Source: Daejeonella rubra (GTDB taxonomy: Bacteria > Bacteroidota > Bacteroidia > Sphingobacteriales > Sphingobacteriaceae). Taken from it: a DNA stretch of 64,000 nucleotides. The stretch covers positions 186,001-250,000 of the forward strand of contig NZ_FNHH01000001.1 of the NCBI RefSeq assembly GCF_900103545.1. The letters run 5' to 3'. The translations under genes were made by a program, and so were the position numbers. Shown piece by piece: positions 41,987-50,230 of this stretch; within the stretch, counting starts at the first letter, position 1, and every line of letters starts with the position of its first letter. The notes under the pieces were generated by a model that worked only from the letters and a program-made list of their open reading frames with translations, was not told the DNA's origin and did not search any database.

Positions 41987-43036
41987 TTAGATGATTAGCA
42001 TTGCATCTCCATAACTGTAAAAGCGATATTTTTCTTTTACAGCAACTTCATAAGCTTTCATTACATTTTCATAACCTCCAAACGCAGCTACCATCATCAA
42101 TAATGTTGATTCAGGTGTATGGAAGTTTGTGATCATGCAATTTGCAATACTGAAGTCATATGGAGGAAAGATAAACTTACTTGTCCAGTCATTTGCAGCC
42201 TTCAATTCTTTTCCCGCAGAAACGGCAGATTCGATCGCTCTCATAGAAGTTGTACCTACGGCACATACTCTGCGTTTTTCCAGTATAGCTTTGTTTACAA
42301 TATCGGCATCCTTTTGCTCGATTATAAACTGCTCAGAATCCATTTTATGCTTGGTAAGGTCTTCAACTTCAACAGCTCTGAATGTACCAAGGCCAACGTG
42401 AAGAGTAACTTCAGCAAAATCAACACCTTTTAATTCCAGGCGTTTCATCAACTCACGACTAAAATGCAAGCCGGCAGTAGGAGCCGCAACGGCACCTTCT
42501 TTCTTTGCGAAGATGGTTTGATATCTCTCTTTATCTTCAGCAGTTGCTTTACGTTTTATATATTTTGGCAGCGGTGTTTCACCAAGGATCTCAATATTTC
42601 TACGAAACTCATCATCTGTTCCATCAAAAAGGAAACGAATTGTTCTTCCACGGGAAGTAGTATTGTCTACTACCTCAGCAACCAGCAGATCATCATCTCC
42701 AAAGTAAAGCTTGTTGCCAACTCTGATCTTTCGTGCCGGATCAACTAAAACATCCCAAAGACGAAGTTCACGATTTAATTCACGAAGCAAAAATACTTCG
42801 ATTGTTGCACCTGTTTTTTCTTTGTTTCCGTAAAGGCGTGCTGGAAAAACTTTGGTGTTATTTAAAATCATCACATCTTTCTCTTCAAAATACCCTAAAA
42901 TATCTTTGAATATTTTATGTTCAATAGCTCCGGTTTTCTTATCCAACACCATTAAACGCGCTTCATCGCGATTTTCAACAGGGTTATGGGCTATTAAAGA
43001 TTCAGGTAAATCAAATTTGAACTGAGATAATTTCAT
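41987..43036 (-). CDS. queA: S-adenosylmethionine:tRNA ribosyltransferase-isomerase
   Basis: Transfers ribosyl from AdoMet to preQ1-tRNA in queuosine synthesis. The 349-residue protein is typical in length: starts KLSQFKFDLPESLIAHNPVENRDEARLMVLD, then MILNNTKVFPARLYGNKE at about 65-82, GAVAAPTAGLHFSRELM near 182-198, TLHVGLGTFRAVE near 215, and NFHTPESTLLMMVAAFGG at about 310. The queuosine pathway thus probably operates in this genome. Located between ispD and the ABC permease. Confidence 0.96.
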   Translation of the reverse strand: MKLSQFKFDLPESLIAHNPVENRDEARLMVLDKKTGAIEHKIFKDILGYFEEKDVMILNNTKVFPARLYGNKEKTGATIEVFLLRELNRELRLWDVLVDPARKIRVGNKLYFGDDDLLVAEVVDNTTSRGRTIRFLFDGTDDEFRRNIEILGETPLPKYIKRKATAEDKERYQTIFAKKEGAVAAPTAGLHFSRELMKRLELKGVDFAEVTLHVGLGTFRAVEVEDLTKHKMDSEQFIIEQKDADIVNKAILEKRRVCAVGTTSMRAIESAVSAGKELKAANDWTSKFIFPPYDFSIANCMITNFHTPESTLLMMVAAFGGYENVMKAYEVAVKEKYRFYSYGDAMLII

Positions 43037-43062
43037 AATTATTTATAGTGGATTTCAGGGCG

Positions 43063-43070
43063 CAAATTTA
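43063..43070 (-). promoter_or_regulatory. -7 box of queA
   Basis: TAAATTTG on the minus strand matches TAnnTTTG, 26 bases before the ATG at 43036. A -33 TTG was not found at 19 bases. Confidence 0.4.
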
Positions 43071-43191
43071 ACAAAATAAAACTACAATTGTTTATTCTAA
43101 TGATAATAGAAATTTTAGAATGGTATATTTATATAACTTTTTCATACTATGACGTGTAACGTTTTCAATTAAATTTGGTCTAAACTCGTAT

Positions 43192-44439
43192 ATGATATTT
43201 CTCAAACTGTTAAAGGAGAGTTTTTTGTTTGCCTTTGAAGCACTTCGGCAAAATAAACTCAGAACTATATTATCATTGTTAGGGATAACGATCGGTATAA
43301 TGACCATTGTGGGCGTTTTTTCGGCCGTGGATACACTTCGTAATAATATTCAAAGCAGTGTTGAAAAATTAGGTAGTAATACCATATACATTCAAAAGTG
43401 GCCATGGGTAGGTGGACCAGATTTTCCATGGTGGAAATATATCAGTCGGCCGCAACCATCTCTTCGCGACTATGGAAAGCTTACAGAACGTCTTCAAAGT
43501 GCTGAGGGGGTCTCATTTGAGGTTGGTATAGGAAATCGTACGATCAAGTATAAAAATAACAGCATTGAAGGTGCAGAGATAAAGGCAGCTTCCCATGATT
43601 ATTACAAGGTTTGGAAATTTGATTTTCAAGCAGGACGTTATTTTACAGACAGTGAATCAAAAGGTGGGCGGCCAATCGCAATAATTGGTTTTTCAATTGC
43701 TGATGGCTTATTCCCCAATGAAGATCCAATTGGTAAAGTTATCACGGTTTTGGGAAGAAGAGTCACAATTATTGGTGTTTTCACTGAAGAAGGAGAGGAT
43801 ATGCTCGGAGTATCTGCCGATAAAACGGTATTGATACCCCTTAATTTTGCGAAAGGTGTTATTAAGGTCGAAGATGAACGATATGGTCCGCAAATAACCA
43901 TAAAGGGAAGAGAAAATATATCAGTTACTGAACTTGAAAGTGAATTGAAGGGAACAATGAGATCAATTCATAGGCTTGGTCCTCAGGATGATGATGACTT
44001 TTCTCTTAACAAAACAACTGTACTTACTGCTCAACTGGATCAGTTGTTTGGTATTATTGATTTTGCCGGTGCATTTATAGGTGGTTTCTCCATTTTGGTT
44101 GGTGGATTTGGGATTGCCAATATTATGTTCGTGTCTGTAAAAGAACGAACAAATATCATCGGTATTCAAAAGTCATTGGGAGCTAAGAATTATTTTATTA
44201 TGCTTCAATTTCTGATTGAATCGGTACTTCTATGCCTGATGGGTGGATTTATTGGCCTTCTTATCGTATTTGGATTGGCATATATTTCTAAGACATTCTT
44301 TGATCTGACAATTATAGTAGATATGGGGAAAGTTGTACTTACAATTGCCCTGTCTACAGCAATTGGTCTCATTTCAGGTTTTATTCCTGCCTTTAATGCT
44401 TCAAGGCTTGATCCTGTTGAGGCAATAAGAAGTAAGTAA
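43192..44439 (+). CDS. ABC transporter permease, MacB/FtsX type
   Basis: A 415-residue permease with the 4-TM MacB topology: one TM at about residues 20-42, a large periplasmic MacB_PCD domain (TIGIMTIVGVFSAVDTLRNNIQ to about 270), and three TM near the end within an FtsX domain (FAGAFIGGFSILVGGFGIANIMFVSVKERTNIIGIQKSLGAK). FNASRLDPVEAIRSK at the C-terminus is the standard ending. No ATPase is adjacent; the likely partner ATPase is at 39072-39833. An export or lipoprotein-release role is plausible but the substrate is unknown. Confidence 0.9.
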   Translation: MIFLKLLKESFLFAFEALRQNKLRTILSLLGITIGIMTIVGVFSAVDTLRNNIQSSVEKLGSNTIYIQKWPWVGGPDFPWWKYISRPQPSLRDYGKLTERLQSAEGVSFEVGIGNRTIKYKNNSIEGAEIKAASHDYYKVWKFDFQAGRYFTDSESKGGRPIAIIGFSIADGLFPNEDPIGKVITVLGRRVTIIGVFTEEGEDMLGVSADKTVLIPLNFAKGVIKVEDERYGPQITIKGRENISVTELESELKGTMRSIHRLGPQDDDDFSLNKTTVLTAQLDQLFGIIDFAGAFIGGFSILVGGFGIANIMFVSVKERTNIIGIQKSLGAKNYFIMLQFLIESVLLCLMGGFIGLLIVFGLAYISKTFFDLTIIVDMGKVVLTIALSTAIGLISGFIPAFNASRLDPVEAIRSK

Positions 44440-44584
44440 GGGTCGACAATTTAATCGGACAATTATATAACAGGGGTTAAAGGCAGTATTTTGCTATGAT
44501 ATCTAATCAGGATTTGATGGAGCTTGTTTCAAAAATCGGTGGGTTGCTCTAACTAACAACTCGAAAAACACAAGGATCTAAGCT

Positions 44585-45559
44585 TTAAAGTGCTTTACTT
44601 TCTTTAAGTAATCGTGCTTTGTCAATTGGCACTACACCTACATGTTCGCAGACCAATCCACCGGCTAGATTTGCTATTTCAGCAGTTTTAAATTCATTTA
44701 ACCCTGCAGCCATACATAAGGCAGCTGTAGCTATAACAGTATCTCCAGCGCCGGAAACGTCAGCAATGTCGCGTTTGTGTGCAAGGATATGCTTATTCCC
44801 ATTTTCTGAACTAACATAAACTCCGTTTTCAGATAGTGTAAGCATCACTGTCTTTGCTCCGAGTTGTTTCTTTAATCTGTCTACTGCCTGCTCAACCTGC
44901 TTCATATTAGAAGGATCAACCTCCATTTTAAGCCCTTCTTTTAGTTCTTTAAGGTTGGGTTTAAAAAGCTGAACACCTTTGTAGGCATGAAAGTTTCTTT
45001 TTTTAGGATCTACAACAGTAATAATGCCCATTTCTTGAGCGAGTTGAACGGTATTACCGATCAGGTCTTCGGTTATTAGCCCCTTATCATAATCTTCAAA
45101 TATAATTGCGTCAATTCTGTGGTCAGTAATGATCTGTTTTATCTTATTCAGGACTAAAAGAGTATTGGAATTTGATAGGTTACGTTCTGTTTCAGCATCA
45201 ACTCTCGCTATTTGCTGATTGTGAGCAATAATTCTGGTCTTAACAGTCGTTGGCCGTGACTTTATTTTTATTATCCCCTGATCTGAAAGTCCCTGGGTTT
45301 TTAATAATGACAGAAAATTTTCGCCATCAGGATCGTTACCAATAACGGCACAGATATACGGATTTGCTCCGAGCGACTGAATATTTAAAGCTACGTTTGC
45401 GGCACCTCCTAAACGGTTTTCTTTTTTTGTTACCCTTACCACCGGGACTGGCGCTTCTGGTGAAATACGGTCTATTTTGCCCCAGATATAGCTGTCAATC
45501 ATTACATCCCCAATTATAAGAACATTCAAGGAATTGAACTTTTCGAAGATGTCGGTCAT
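44585..45559 (-). CDS. D-glycero-beta-D-manno-heptose-7-phosphate kinase (RfaE1 domain)
   Basis: PfkB-type ribokinase that phosphorylates heptose 7-phosphate at C1 for ADP-heptose in LPS core synthesis. Its 324 residues contain VLIGDVMIDSYIWGKIDRISPEAPVPVV (HldE kinase N-terminus) and the C-terminal DVSGAGDTVIATAAL anion-hole motif. Only the kinase half of HldE is present, so the adenylyltransferase must be a separate gene elsewhere. With kdsB this shows LPS core precursors. Convergent with nothing close; 144-base gap to the permease. Confidence 0.9.
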   Translation of the reverse strand: MTDIFEKFNSLNVLIIGDVMIDSYIWGKIDRISPEAPVPVVRVTKKENRLGGAANVALNIQSLGANPYICAVIGNDPDGENFLSLLKTQGLSDQGIIKIKSRPTTVKTRIIAHNQQIARVDAETERNLSNSNTLLVLNKIKQIITDHRIDAIIFEDYDKGLITEDLIGNTVQLAQEMGIITVVDPKKRNFHAYKGVQLFKPNLKELKEGLKMEVDPSNMKQVEQAVDRLKKQLGAKTVMLTLSENGVYVSSENGNKHILAHKRDIADVSGAGDTVIATAALCMAAGLNEFKTAEIANLAGGLVCEHVGVVPIDKARLLKESKAL

Positions 45560-45614
45560 TTAGCTTTGGTAGATTTAATAACCGGGTGTTTAGCCCGGTA
45601 TTTAGGGCAAATTT

Positions 45615-46811
45615 TTATTTTAAAGCTCCTAAAGCATCTTTTATACGCTTCATGGCTTCAATCAATTTTACATTTGCAGCGGCATAGGAAATGCGGATCG
45701 AATTTGGATCACCAAATGAATCACCGCTTACAGTGGCAACATGTCCGGTATTCAATAAGTAAAGGGAAAGGTCTTCCGCATTTTTGATAACCTCACCAGC
45801 AGGTGTAGTTTTACCAAAGAATGAACTAACTTCAGGGAAGAAATAGAATGCACCACCAGGTAAATTTACTTTTAATCCCGGGATCTCTTTTAACAAACCA
45901 AAAACCAGATCACGACGTTCCTTGAAAACAGTCTTCATCTCATTGATTGTTTCTAGTCCACCTTCGTATGCAGCAATACCTGCCCTCTGTGTAATTGAAC
46001 AGGTTCCTGATGTGATCTGACTCTGAAGTTTATCACATGCCGAAGCTATAGCTTTGCTGCTTGCTGAATAACCTATACGCCAGCCAGTCATTGCATAAGC
46101 CTTTGACAATCCATTGATGATGATCACACGGTCTTTTACTGAAGGAAATTGTGCAATAGACTCATGATCATTCAGGAAGTTAATATGCTCATATATTTCA
46201 TCAGAAATAATATAGATATCCGGATGCTTTTCAAAAACTTTTACAAGAGATGCCAGTTCTTCACGGGTATAAACACTTCCAGTAGGGTTATTTGGAGATG
46301 AAAACATGAATAACTTAGTTTTCGGAGTGATAGCTGCTTCAAGCTCTTCAGCGGTGATTTTGAAATCGCTTTCTAAGCTGGTATTGATGAATACAGATTC
46401 TCCCTCAGCAAGCTTTACAAGTTCTGAGTATGAAACCCAATATGGTGTTGGTATGATTACCTCATCACCCGGATTTACAAGACAAAGTATTGCATTTGCC
46501 AGAGATTGTTTTGCTCCGGTAGAAACCACGATCTGATCGAAATCATAATCAAGATTGTTCTCCCGTTTCAGCTTTGCTGCAATTGCTTTGCGGAGTTCAG
46601 GATATCCCGGAACTGGTGTGTAATAAGAATAATTCTGGTCGATAGCCTGTTTGGCTGCTTCTTTAACAAAATCAGGTGTGAAAAAATCAGTTTCGCCTAA
46701 GCTTAAGCTGATTACATCTACTCCTTTTGCTGCTAATTCCCGGCCCATTTTTGCCATTTTAATGGTGGCGGACTCGGATAGGTTTTCAATGCGGTTTGAT
46801 AATGTGCTCAT
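45615..46811 (-). CDS. PLP-dependent aminotransferase, aspartate aminotransferase class I
   Basis: Fold-I aminotransferase of 398 residues, likely aspartate aminotransferase. Key features are DVISLSLGETDFFTPDFVKEAA, YYTPVPGYPELRKAIAAK, SPNNPTGSVYTREEL near 170, SDEIYEHINF near 205 and the PLP lysine in NGLSKAYAMTGWRIGY at about 235. The start ATG at 46811 (MSTLSNRI) is preferred over an ATG 33 bases upstream, since a near-perfect promoter with TATATTTG at 46827-46820 lies in that longer reading. Substrate preference (aspartate or other) cannot be fixed from sequence. Confidence 0.94.
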   Translation of the reverse strand: MSTLSNRIENLSESATIKMAKMGRELAAKGVDVISLSLGETDFFTPDFVKEAAKQAIDQNYSYYTPVPGYPELRKAIAAKLKRENNLDYDFDQIVVSTGAKQSLANAILCLVNPGDEVIIPTPYWVSYSELVKLAEGESVFINTSLESDFKITAEELEAAITPKTKLFMFSSPNNPTGSVYTREELASLVKVFEKHPDIYIISDEIYEHINFLNDHESIAQFPSVKDRVIIINGLSKAYAMTGWRIGYSASSKAIASACDKLQSQITSGTCSITQRAGIAAYEGGLETINEMKTVFKERRDLVFGLLKEIPGLKVNLPGGAFYFFPEVSSFFGKTTPAGEVIKNAEDLSLYLLNTGHVATVSGDSFGDPNSIRISYAAANVKLIEAMKRIKDALGALK

Positions 46812-46819
46812 AATTAACG

Positions 46820-46850
46820 CAAATATAGAAACATGACATGCCAATGCAAA
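46820..46850 (-). promoter_or_regulatory. consensus Bacteroidota promoter of the aminotransferase
   Basis: Minus strand: TTTG (46850-46847), 19-base spacer, TATATTTG (46827-46820). This matches TTTG-N19-TAnnTTTG exactly and is the best promoter in the window. ATG at 46811 lies 8 bases after the box. Confidence 0.75.
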
Positions 46851-46911
46851 AATTAAAGAGAATTCAATCTAAAATTTCCGGTTTTTTAATAAATGCTCTT
46901 AGGTATTGTCT

Positions 46912-46919
46912 AAATTTGC
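46912..46919 (+). promoter_or_regulatory. -7 box of CDF transporter gene
   Basis: TAAATTTG matches TAnnTTTG, 18 bases before the TTG start at 46938. No -33 element at 19 bases. Confidence 0.45.
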
Positions 46920-46937
46920 CCCGAATAAGGTTCTGAT

Positions 46938-47921
46938 TTGCAAACTCAAAAAAAAGTTATTCTACTTTCCCTGGTTGTCGGCATTTTGCTGATGCTTGCG
47001 AAATTTACTGCCTATTTTATTACTTCCTCCAATTCCATTTTAACTGATGCTTCTGAAAGTATTGTAAATATCCTGGCAAGCCTTTTTGCCTTTTACAGTA
47101 TCTATGTCGCTGCACAGCCAAAAGATCTTAATCATCCATACGGACATGGAAAAGTTGAGTTCTTTTCGGTGTTTATTGAAGGAGCCCTCATTATCATTGC
47201 TGGTATTTTAATCAGTTTTAAATCAGTTTATAATCTGTTTTACCCGCATGAGATAAGCGACCTAGTAATTGGTACAATAATCGTTGGTGTTTCAGGACTT
47301 ATCAATTATGCTTTAGGATATTACCTCATTGATCAGAGTAAAAAGCATAACTCACTTACCTTATATGCAGATGGTAAGCATCTTCAAACAGACGCTTATA
47401 CCAGTGCAGGTCTTGTTATTGGCCTGTTGCTGATTTATTTTACCGGTTTGAATTACCTGGATAGCATTTTGTCAATAGCTATTGGGATTTTCATAATTTA
47501 TAGCGGTTATAAACTGGTTCGCAGATCGGTTTCAGGATTAATGGACGAATCTGATATAGATACAAGTGATGAAATTATTGCAATCATAAATAATCATCGT
47601 AAAGAATCATGGATTGATATGCACAATCTACGTACACAGCGTTACGGCCCTGATATTCATATTGATTGTCACTTAACTCTGCCTTATTATTTTGATCTGA
47701 ATAAAGTACATGAGGAGGTTTCTGAAGTAGATAAGCTGGTTAATCATAAAGCAAATTCAAGAACTGAATTTTTTATTCATGCTGACCCATGTATGCCTGA
47801 ATGCTGTCACTATTGCAGAATGCCTGAATGTCCTGTTCGGTCGGAACCTAAATCTATGGATATTGTCTGGACAACAGAAAATGTAACTAAAAATCAAAAA
47901 CATTTTACTCGGGATGTATAA
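46938..47921 (+). CDS. cation diffusion facilitator transporter, TTG start
   Basis: Inner-membrane divalent metal (zinc/iron/cobalt type) exporter with six TM segments. Its 327 residues contain the metal-site helix SNSILTDASESIVNI at about residues 33-47 (D-x-x-x-D type site), HPYGHGKVEFFSVFIEGALII with the HxxGxxKxE signature near 73, ADGKHLQTDAYTSAG near 150, and a cytosolic C-terminal domain ending in Cys/His-rich CMPECCHYCRMPECPV, a possible metal sensor. The start is TTG at 46938 (TTG-CAA-ACT, MQTQKKV); the next ATG (about residue 20) would cut the first TM helix. It overlaps the NUDIX gene by 8 bases. Confidence 0.9.
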   Translation: MQTQKKVILLSLVVGILLMLAKFTAYFITSSNSILTDASESIVNILASLFAFYSIYVAAQPKDLNHPYGHGKVEFFSVFIEGALIIIAGILISFKSVYNLFYPHEISDLVIGTIIVGVSGLINYALGYYLIDQSKKHNSLTLYADGKHLQTDAYTSAGLVIGLLLIYFTGLNYLDSILSIAIGIFIIYSGYKLVRRSVSGLMDESDIDTSDEIIAIINNHRKESWIDMHNLRTQRYGPDIHIDCHLTLPYYFDLNKVHEEVSEVDKLVNHKANSRTEFFIHADPCMPECCHYCRMPECPVRSEPKSMDIVWTTENVTKNQKHFTRDV

Positions 47922-48366
47922 ATTTAATATACGTGTTTATGGTCTGCTGTTTAATGAACAGAATCAGATCTTGATTAGCGATGAAGAGGAATACGGTTTT
48001 AAGTTCAGTAAATTCCCGGGTGGCGGACTTGAATACGGCGAAGGTCTTATTGATGGTTTAAAAAGAGAGTTTGTTGAAGAATGCAATGCCGAAATTGAAG
48101 TATTGGGGCACTTTTATACAACAGATTTTTTCATTCAGTCTGTATTCAATGATAGTCAGGTGATCAGTATCTATTATTTGGTGAAACCTGTTTCTGATTT
48201 AGAGCTTGATTTTCGGGAGCAGCCTTTTGATTTTCAAATGGAGGGTGATATCTTACAGGCCTTTCGCTGGAAAGGAATTCATGATTTAAACAGTGAGGAT
48301 CTGACTTTTCCTACTGATCAGCGGGTTTTAGAATTGTTAAAAGAAAAATGGCCAAAAAATCTTTAG
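47914..48366 (+). CDS. NUDIX hydrolase
   Basis: A 150-residue NUDIX pyrophosphohydrolase. The box GGGLEYGEGLIDGLKREFVEECNAE is intact (G-x5-E-x7-R-E-x-x-E-E-x-x) at about residues 36-60. The upstream strand reads VYGLLFNEQNQILISDEEEYGFKFSKFPGGGLE. It may house-clean a nucleoside diphosphate derivative. It overlaps the CDF gene 5' and bioA 3' (19 bases), so it sits inside a four-gene operon with the diiron protein. Confidence 0.9.
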   Translation: MYKFNIRVYGLLFNEQNQILISDEEEYGFKFSKFPGGGLEYGEGLIDGLKREFVEECNAEIEVLGHFYTTDFFIQSVFNDSQVISIYYLVKPVSDLELDFREQPFDFQMEGDILQAFRWKGIHDLNSEDLTFPTDQRVLELLKEKWPKNL

Positions 48367-49622
48367 CTGAACGTGATCAGGCTCTGATCTGGCATCCTTA
48401 TACGCAGATGCAAAATGCACCCGCTCCAATCCCTATAATTAGGGGAGAAGGGGTGTTTCTGATTGCTGAGGATGGTAAAAAATATATTGATGCAGTTTCT
48501 TCCTGGTGGGTGAACCTTCATGGGCATTCCCACCCTTACATTGCTAAAAAGGTTTCGGAACAGCTGAACAAGCTTGAACATGTAATATTTGCCGGTTTTA
48601 CACATCCGGGTGCAATTGAACTTGCTGAGCGTTTGATAAGCATATTGCCAGATGGTCAAAAGAAGGTGTTTTACTCCGATAATGGATCTACGGCAGTTGA
48701 AGTTGCACTGAAAATGTGCTTTCAGTACTGGAGCAATCAGGGTAAGGGAAAGACTAAAGTTCTGGCATTCAATAACTCCTATCATGGTGATACGTTTGGA
48801 GCAATGGCTGTTAGTGCCAGAAATGCTTTTACCAAACCCTTTGAAAAACTACTATTCGAGGTCGAATTCATAGATCTTCCGGATCAGAATAATATAGAAC
48901 AGCTTAAATTACAAATATCAGCTAGGGTATCAGACTTGTCTGCCTTTATTTTTGAACCTTTGGTTCAGGGTGCAGGTGGAATGCAGATGTATGAAGCTGC
49001 ATATCTTGATGAATTAATAAAACATTGCAGGGAAAATGGTATTCTTACTATTGCAGATGAAGTAATGACAGGATTTGGTCGTACTGGAAAACTGTTTGCT
49101 TCTGATCACCTTTCTGAAAAGGCAGATCTGATGTGTTTCTCTAAGGGACTTACCGGTGGTACAATGGCTTTAGGGATTACAACCTGCACAATAGCTATTT
49201 ATGAAGCTTTTCTTTCTGACAATAAATTGAAGACCTTATTTCATGGACATTCTTTTACAGCAAATCCAATCGCCTGTGCTGCTGCGCTTGCCAGTATGGA
49301 TATCCTGCTTGAGAGTGAAACCCTGGGTAATATTCAACGGATTTCAGAAAGTCACCAGGCCTTCTGCGGACGAGTGAGCCAGCATCCTAAAGTTAAATGT
49401 ATCAGACAAACCGGTACTATTCTGGCTTTGGAATGGGAGACTTTAGGTGAAACATCTTATTTCAATAACTTAAGGGATAACTTATATAATTTCTTTCTGG
49501 AACAAGGTATTATCCTGCGTCCTCTTGGAAATATAATTTACATTATGCCTCCTTATTGCATTACAAATGAACAACTCGATTATATTTACAAAAAAATTGA
49601 AGAGGCGCTTGAGCGATTTTAA
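48348..49622 (+). CDS. bioA: adenosylmethionine-8-amino-7-oxononanoate aminotransferase
   Basis: BioA transaminates KAPA to DAPA in biotin synthesis using AdoMet. The 424-residue protein has LIWHPYTQMQNAPAPIPIIRGEGV at residues 13-36 (WHPYTQ typical of BioA), DAVSSWWVNLHGHSHP around 49-64, FYSDNGSTAVEVALKM near 104, and the PLP lysine in CFSKGLTGGTMALG near 260. ATG at 48348 gives the usual N-terminus MAKKSLAERD and overlaps the NUDIX gene by 19 bases. The diiron protein gene begins 2 bases after its stop. Other bio genes are not in the window. Confidence 0.95.
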   Translation: MAKKSLAERDQALIWHPYTQMQNAPAPIPIIRGEGVFLIAEDGKKYIDAVSSWWVNLHGHSHPYIAKKVSEQLNKLEHVIFAGFTHPGAIELAERLISILPDGQKKVFYSDNGSTAVEVALKMCFQYWSNQGKGKTKVLAFNNSYHGDTFGAMAVSARNAFTKPFEKLLFEVEFIDLPDQNNIEQLKLQISARVSDLSAFIFEPLVQGAGGMQMYEAAYLDELIKHCRENGILTIADEVMTGFGRTGKLFASDHLSEKADLMCFSKGLTGGTMALGITTCTIAIYEAFLSDNKLKTLFHGHSFTANPIACAAALASMDILLESETLGNIQRISESHQAFCGRVSQHPKVKCIRQTGTILALEWETLGETSYFNNLRDNLYNFFLEQGIILRPLGNIIYIMPPYCITNEQLDYIYKKIEEALERF

Positions 49623-49624
49623 AA

Positions 49625-50230
49625 ATGAATTTTAGTCAATTACTTTCAGAGATAGTTTCCGATAATGATAAACATGCACGCTGGTTAAATACCCTTTCCT
49701 TAATGGAAAACTCCGGAGCCCGAAAGATCTCTGCCAGTGAACACAAAAAAGATGTTACTCTTATTATTTTAAAACATGCCGCTGAAGAACACAGGCATGC
49801 ATATTACCTTAAAAAGCAGATCTCGAAACTTAATGCTGAAGCTTGTCCCACCTATGCGGACCAATATCTGCTTGCCAGTTCAGACAGCAGGTATTATCTT
49901 AATATTTTAGATGTTTTTGTTTGTAAGTACCTGAAAAGCACTCTTAATTTAAGTGGGAATGAACTGAAATTTGCAGCATACCTTTTAGTTACTTATGCTA
50001 TTGAGGTACGTGCTGATGAACTTTATCCGGTCTATCAGGATGTTTTAGATCAGACTGGAAGTAAAGTGAATGTCAAGTCTATTATTCTTGAAGAAGAGGG
50101 CCATCTGGAAGAAATGCTCGTTCAATTGAAGAATTTCTCTCCCGACTGGCAGAAACATGCTGATAAAGCGGTTGAATTTGAGACCAGGTTATTTAAAGAT
50201 TGGTTAAAGTCTCTGGAAAAGGAGATCTGA
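49625..50230 (+). CDS. ferritin-like diiron protein of unknown function, next to bioA
   Basis: A 201-residue all-helical protein with no recognised name. Ligand-type residues occur in the exact order of class-II diiron carboxylate proteins: E28 (MENSGA), E55 and H58 (EExxH in EEHRH), E127 (AIEVRA), and E157 and H160 (EEEGH). The two ExxH motifs separated by about 100 residues plus single Glu on two other helices predict a four-helix bundle binding two Fe. It starts 2 bases after bioA, so it is co-transcribed. Unlike MiaE or CADD it has no other family match that I recognise. Possible roles are an oxidase/oxygenase linked to biotin or its precursor, or iron handling. Function not assigned. Confidence 0.75.
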   Translation: MNFSQLLSEIVSDNDKHARWLNTLSLMENSGARKISASEHKKDVTLIILKHAAEEHRHAYYLKKQISKLNAEACPTYADQYLLASSDSRYYLNILDVFVCKYLKSTLNLSGNELKFAAYLLVTYAIEVRADELYPVYQDVLDQTGSKVNVKSIILEEEGHLEEMLVQLKNFSPDWQKHADKAVEFETRLFKDWLKSLEKEI

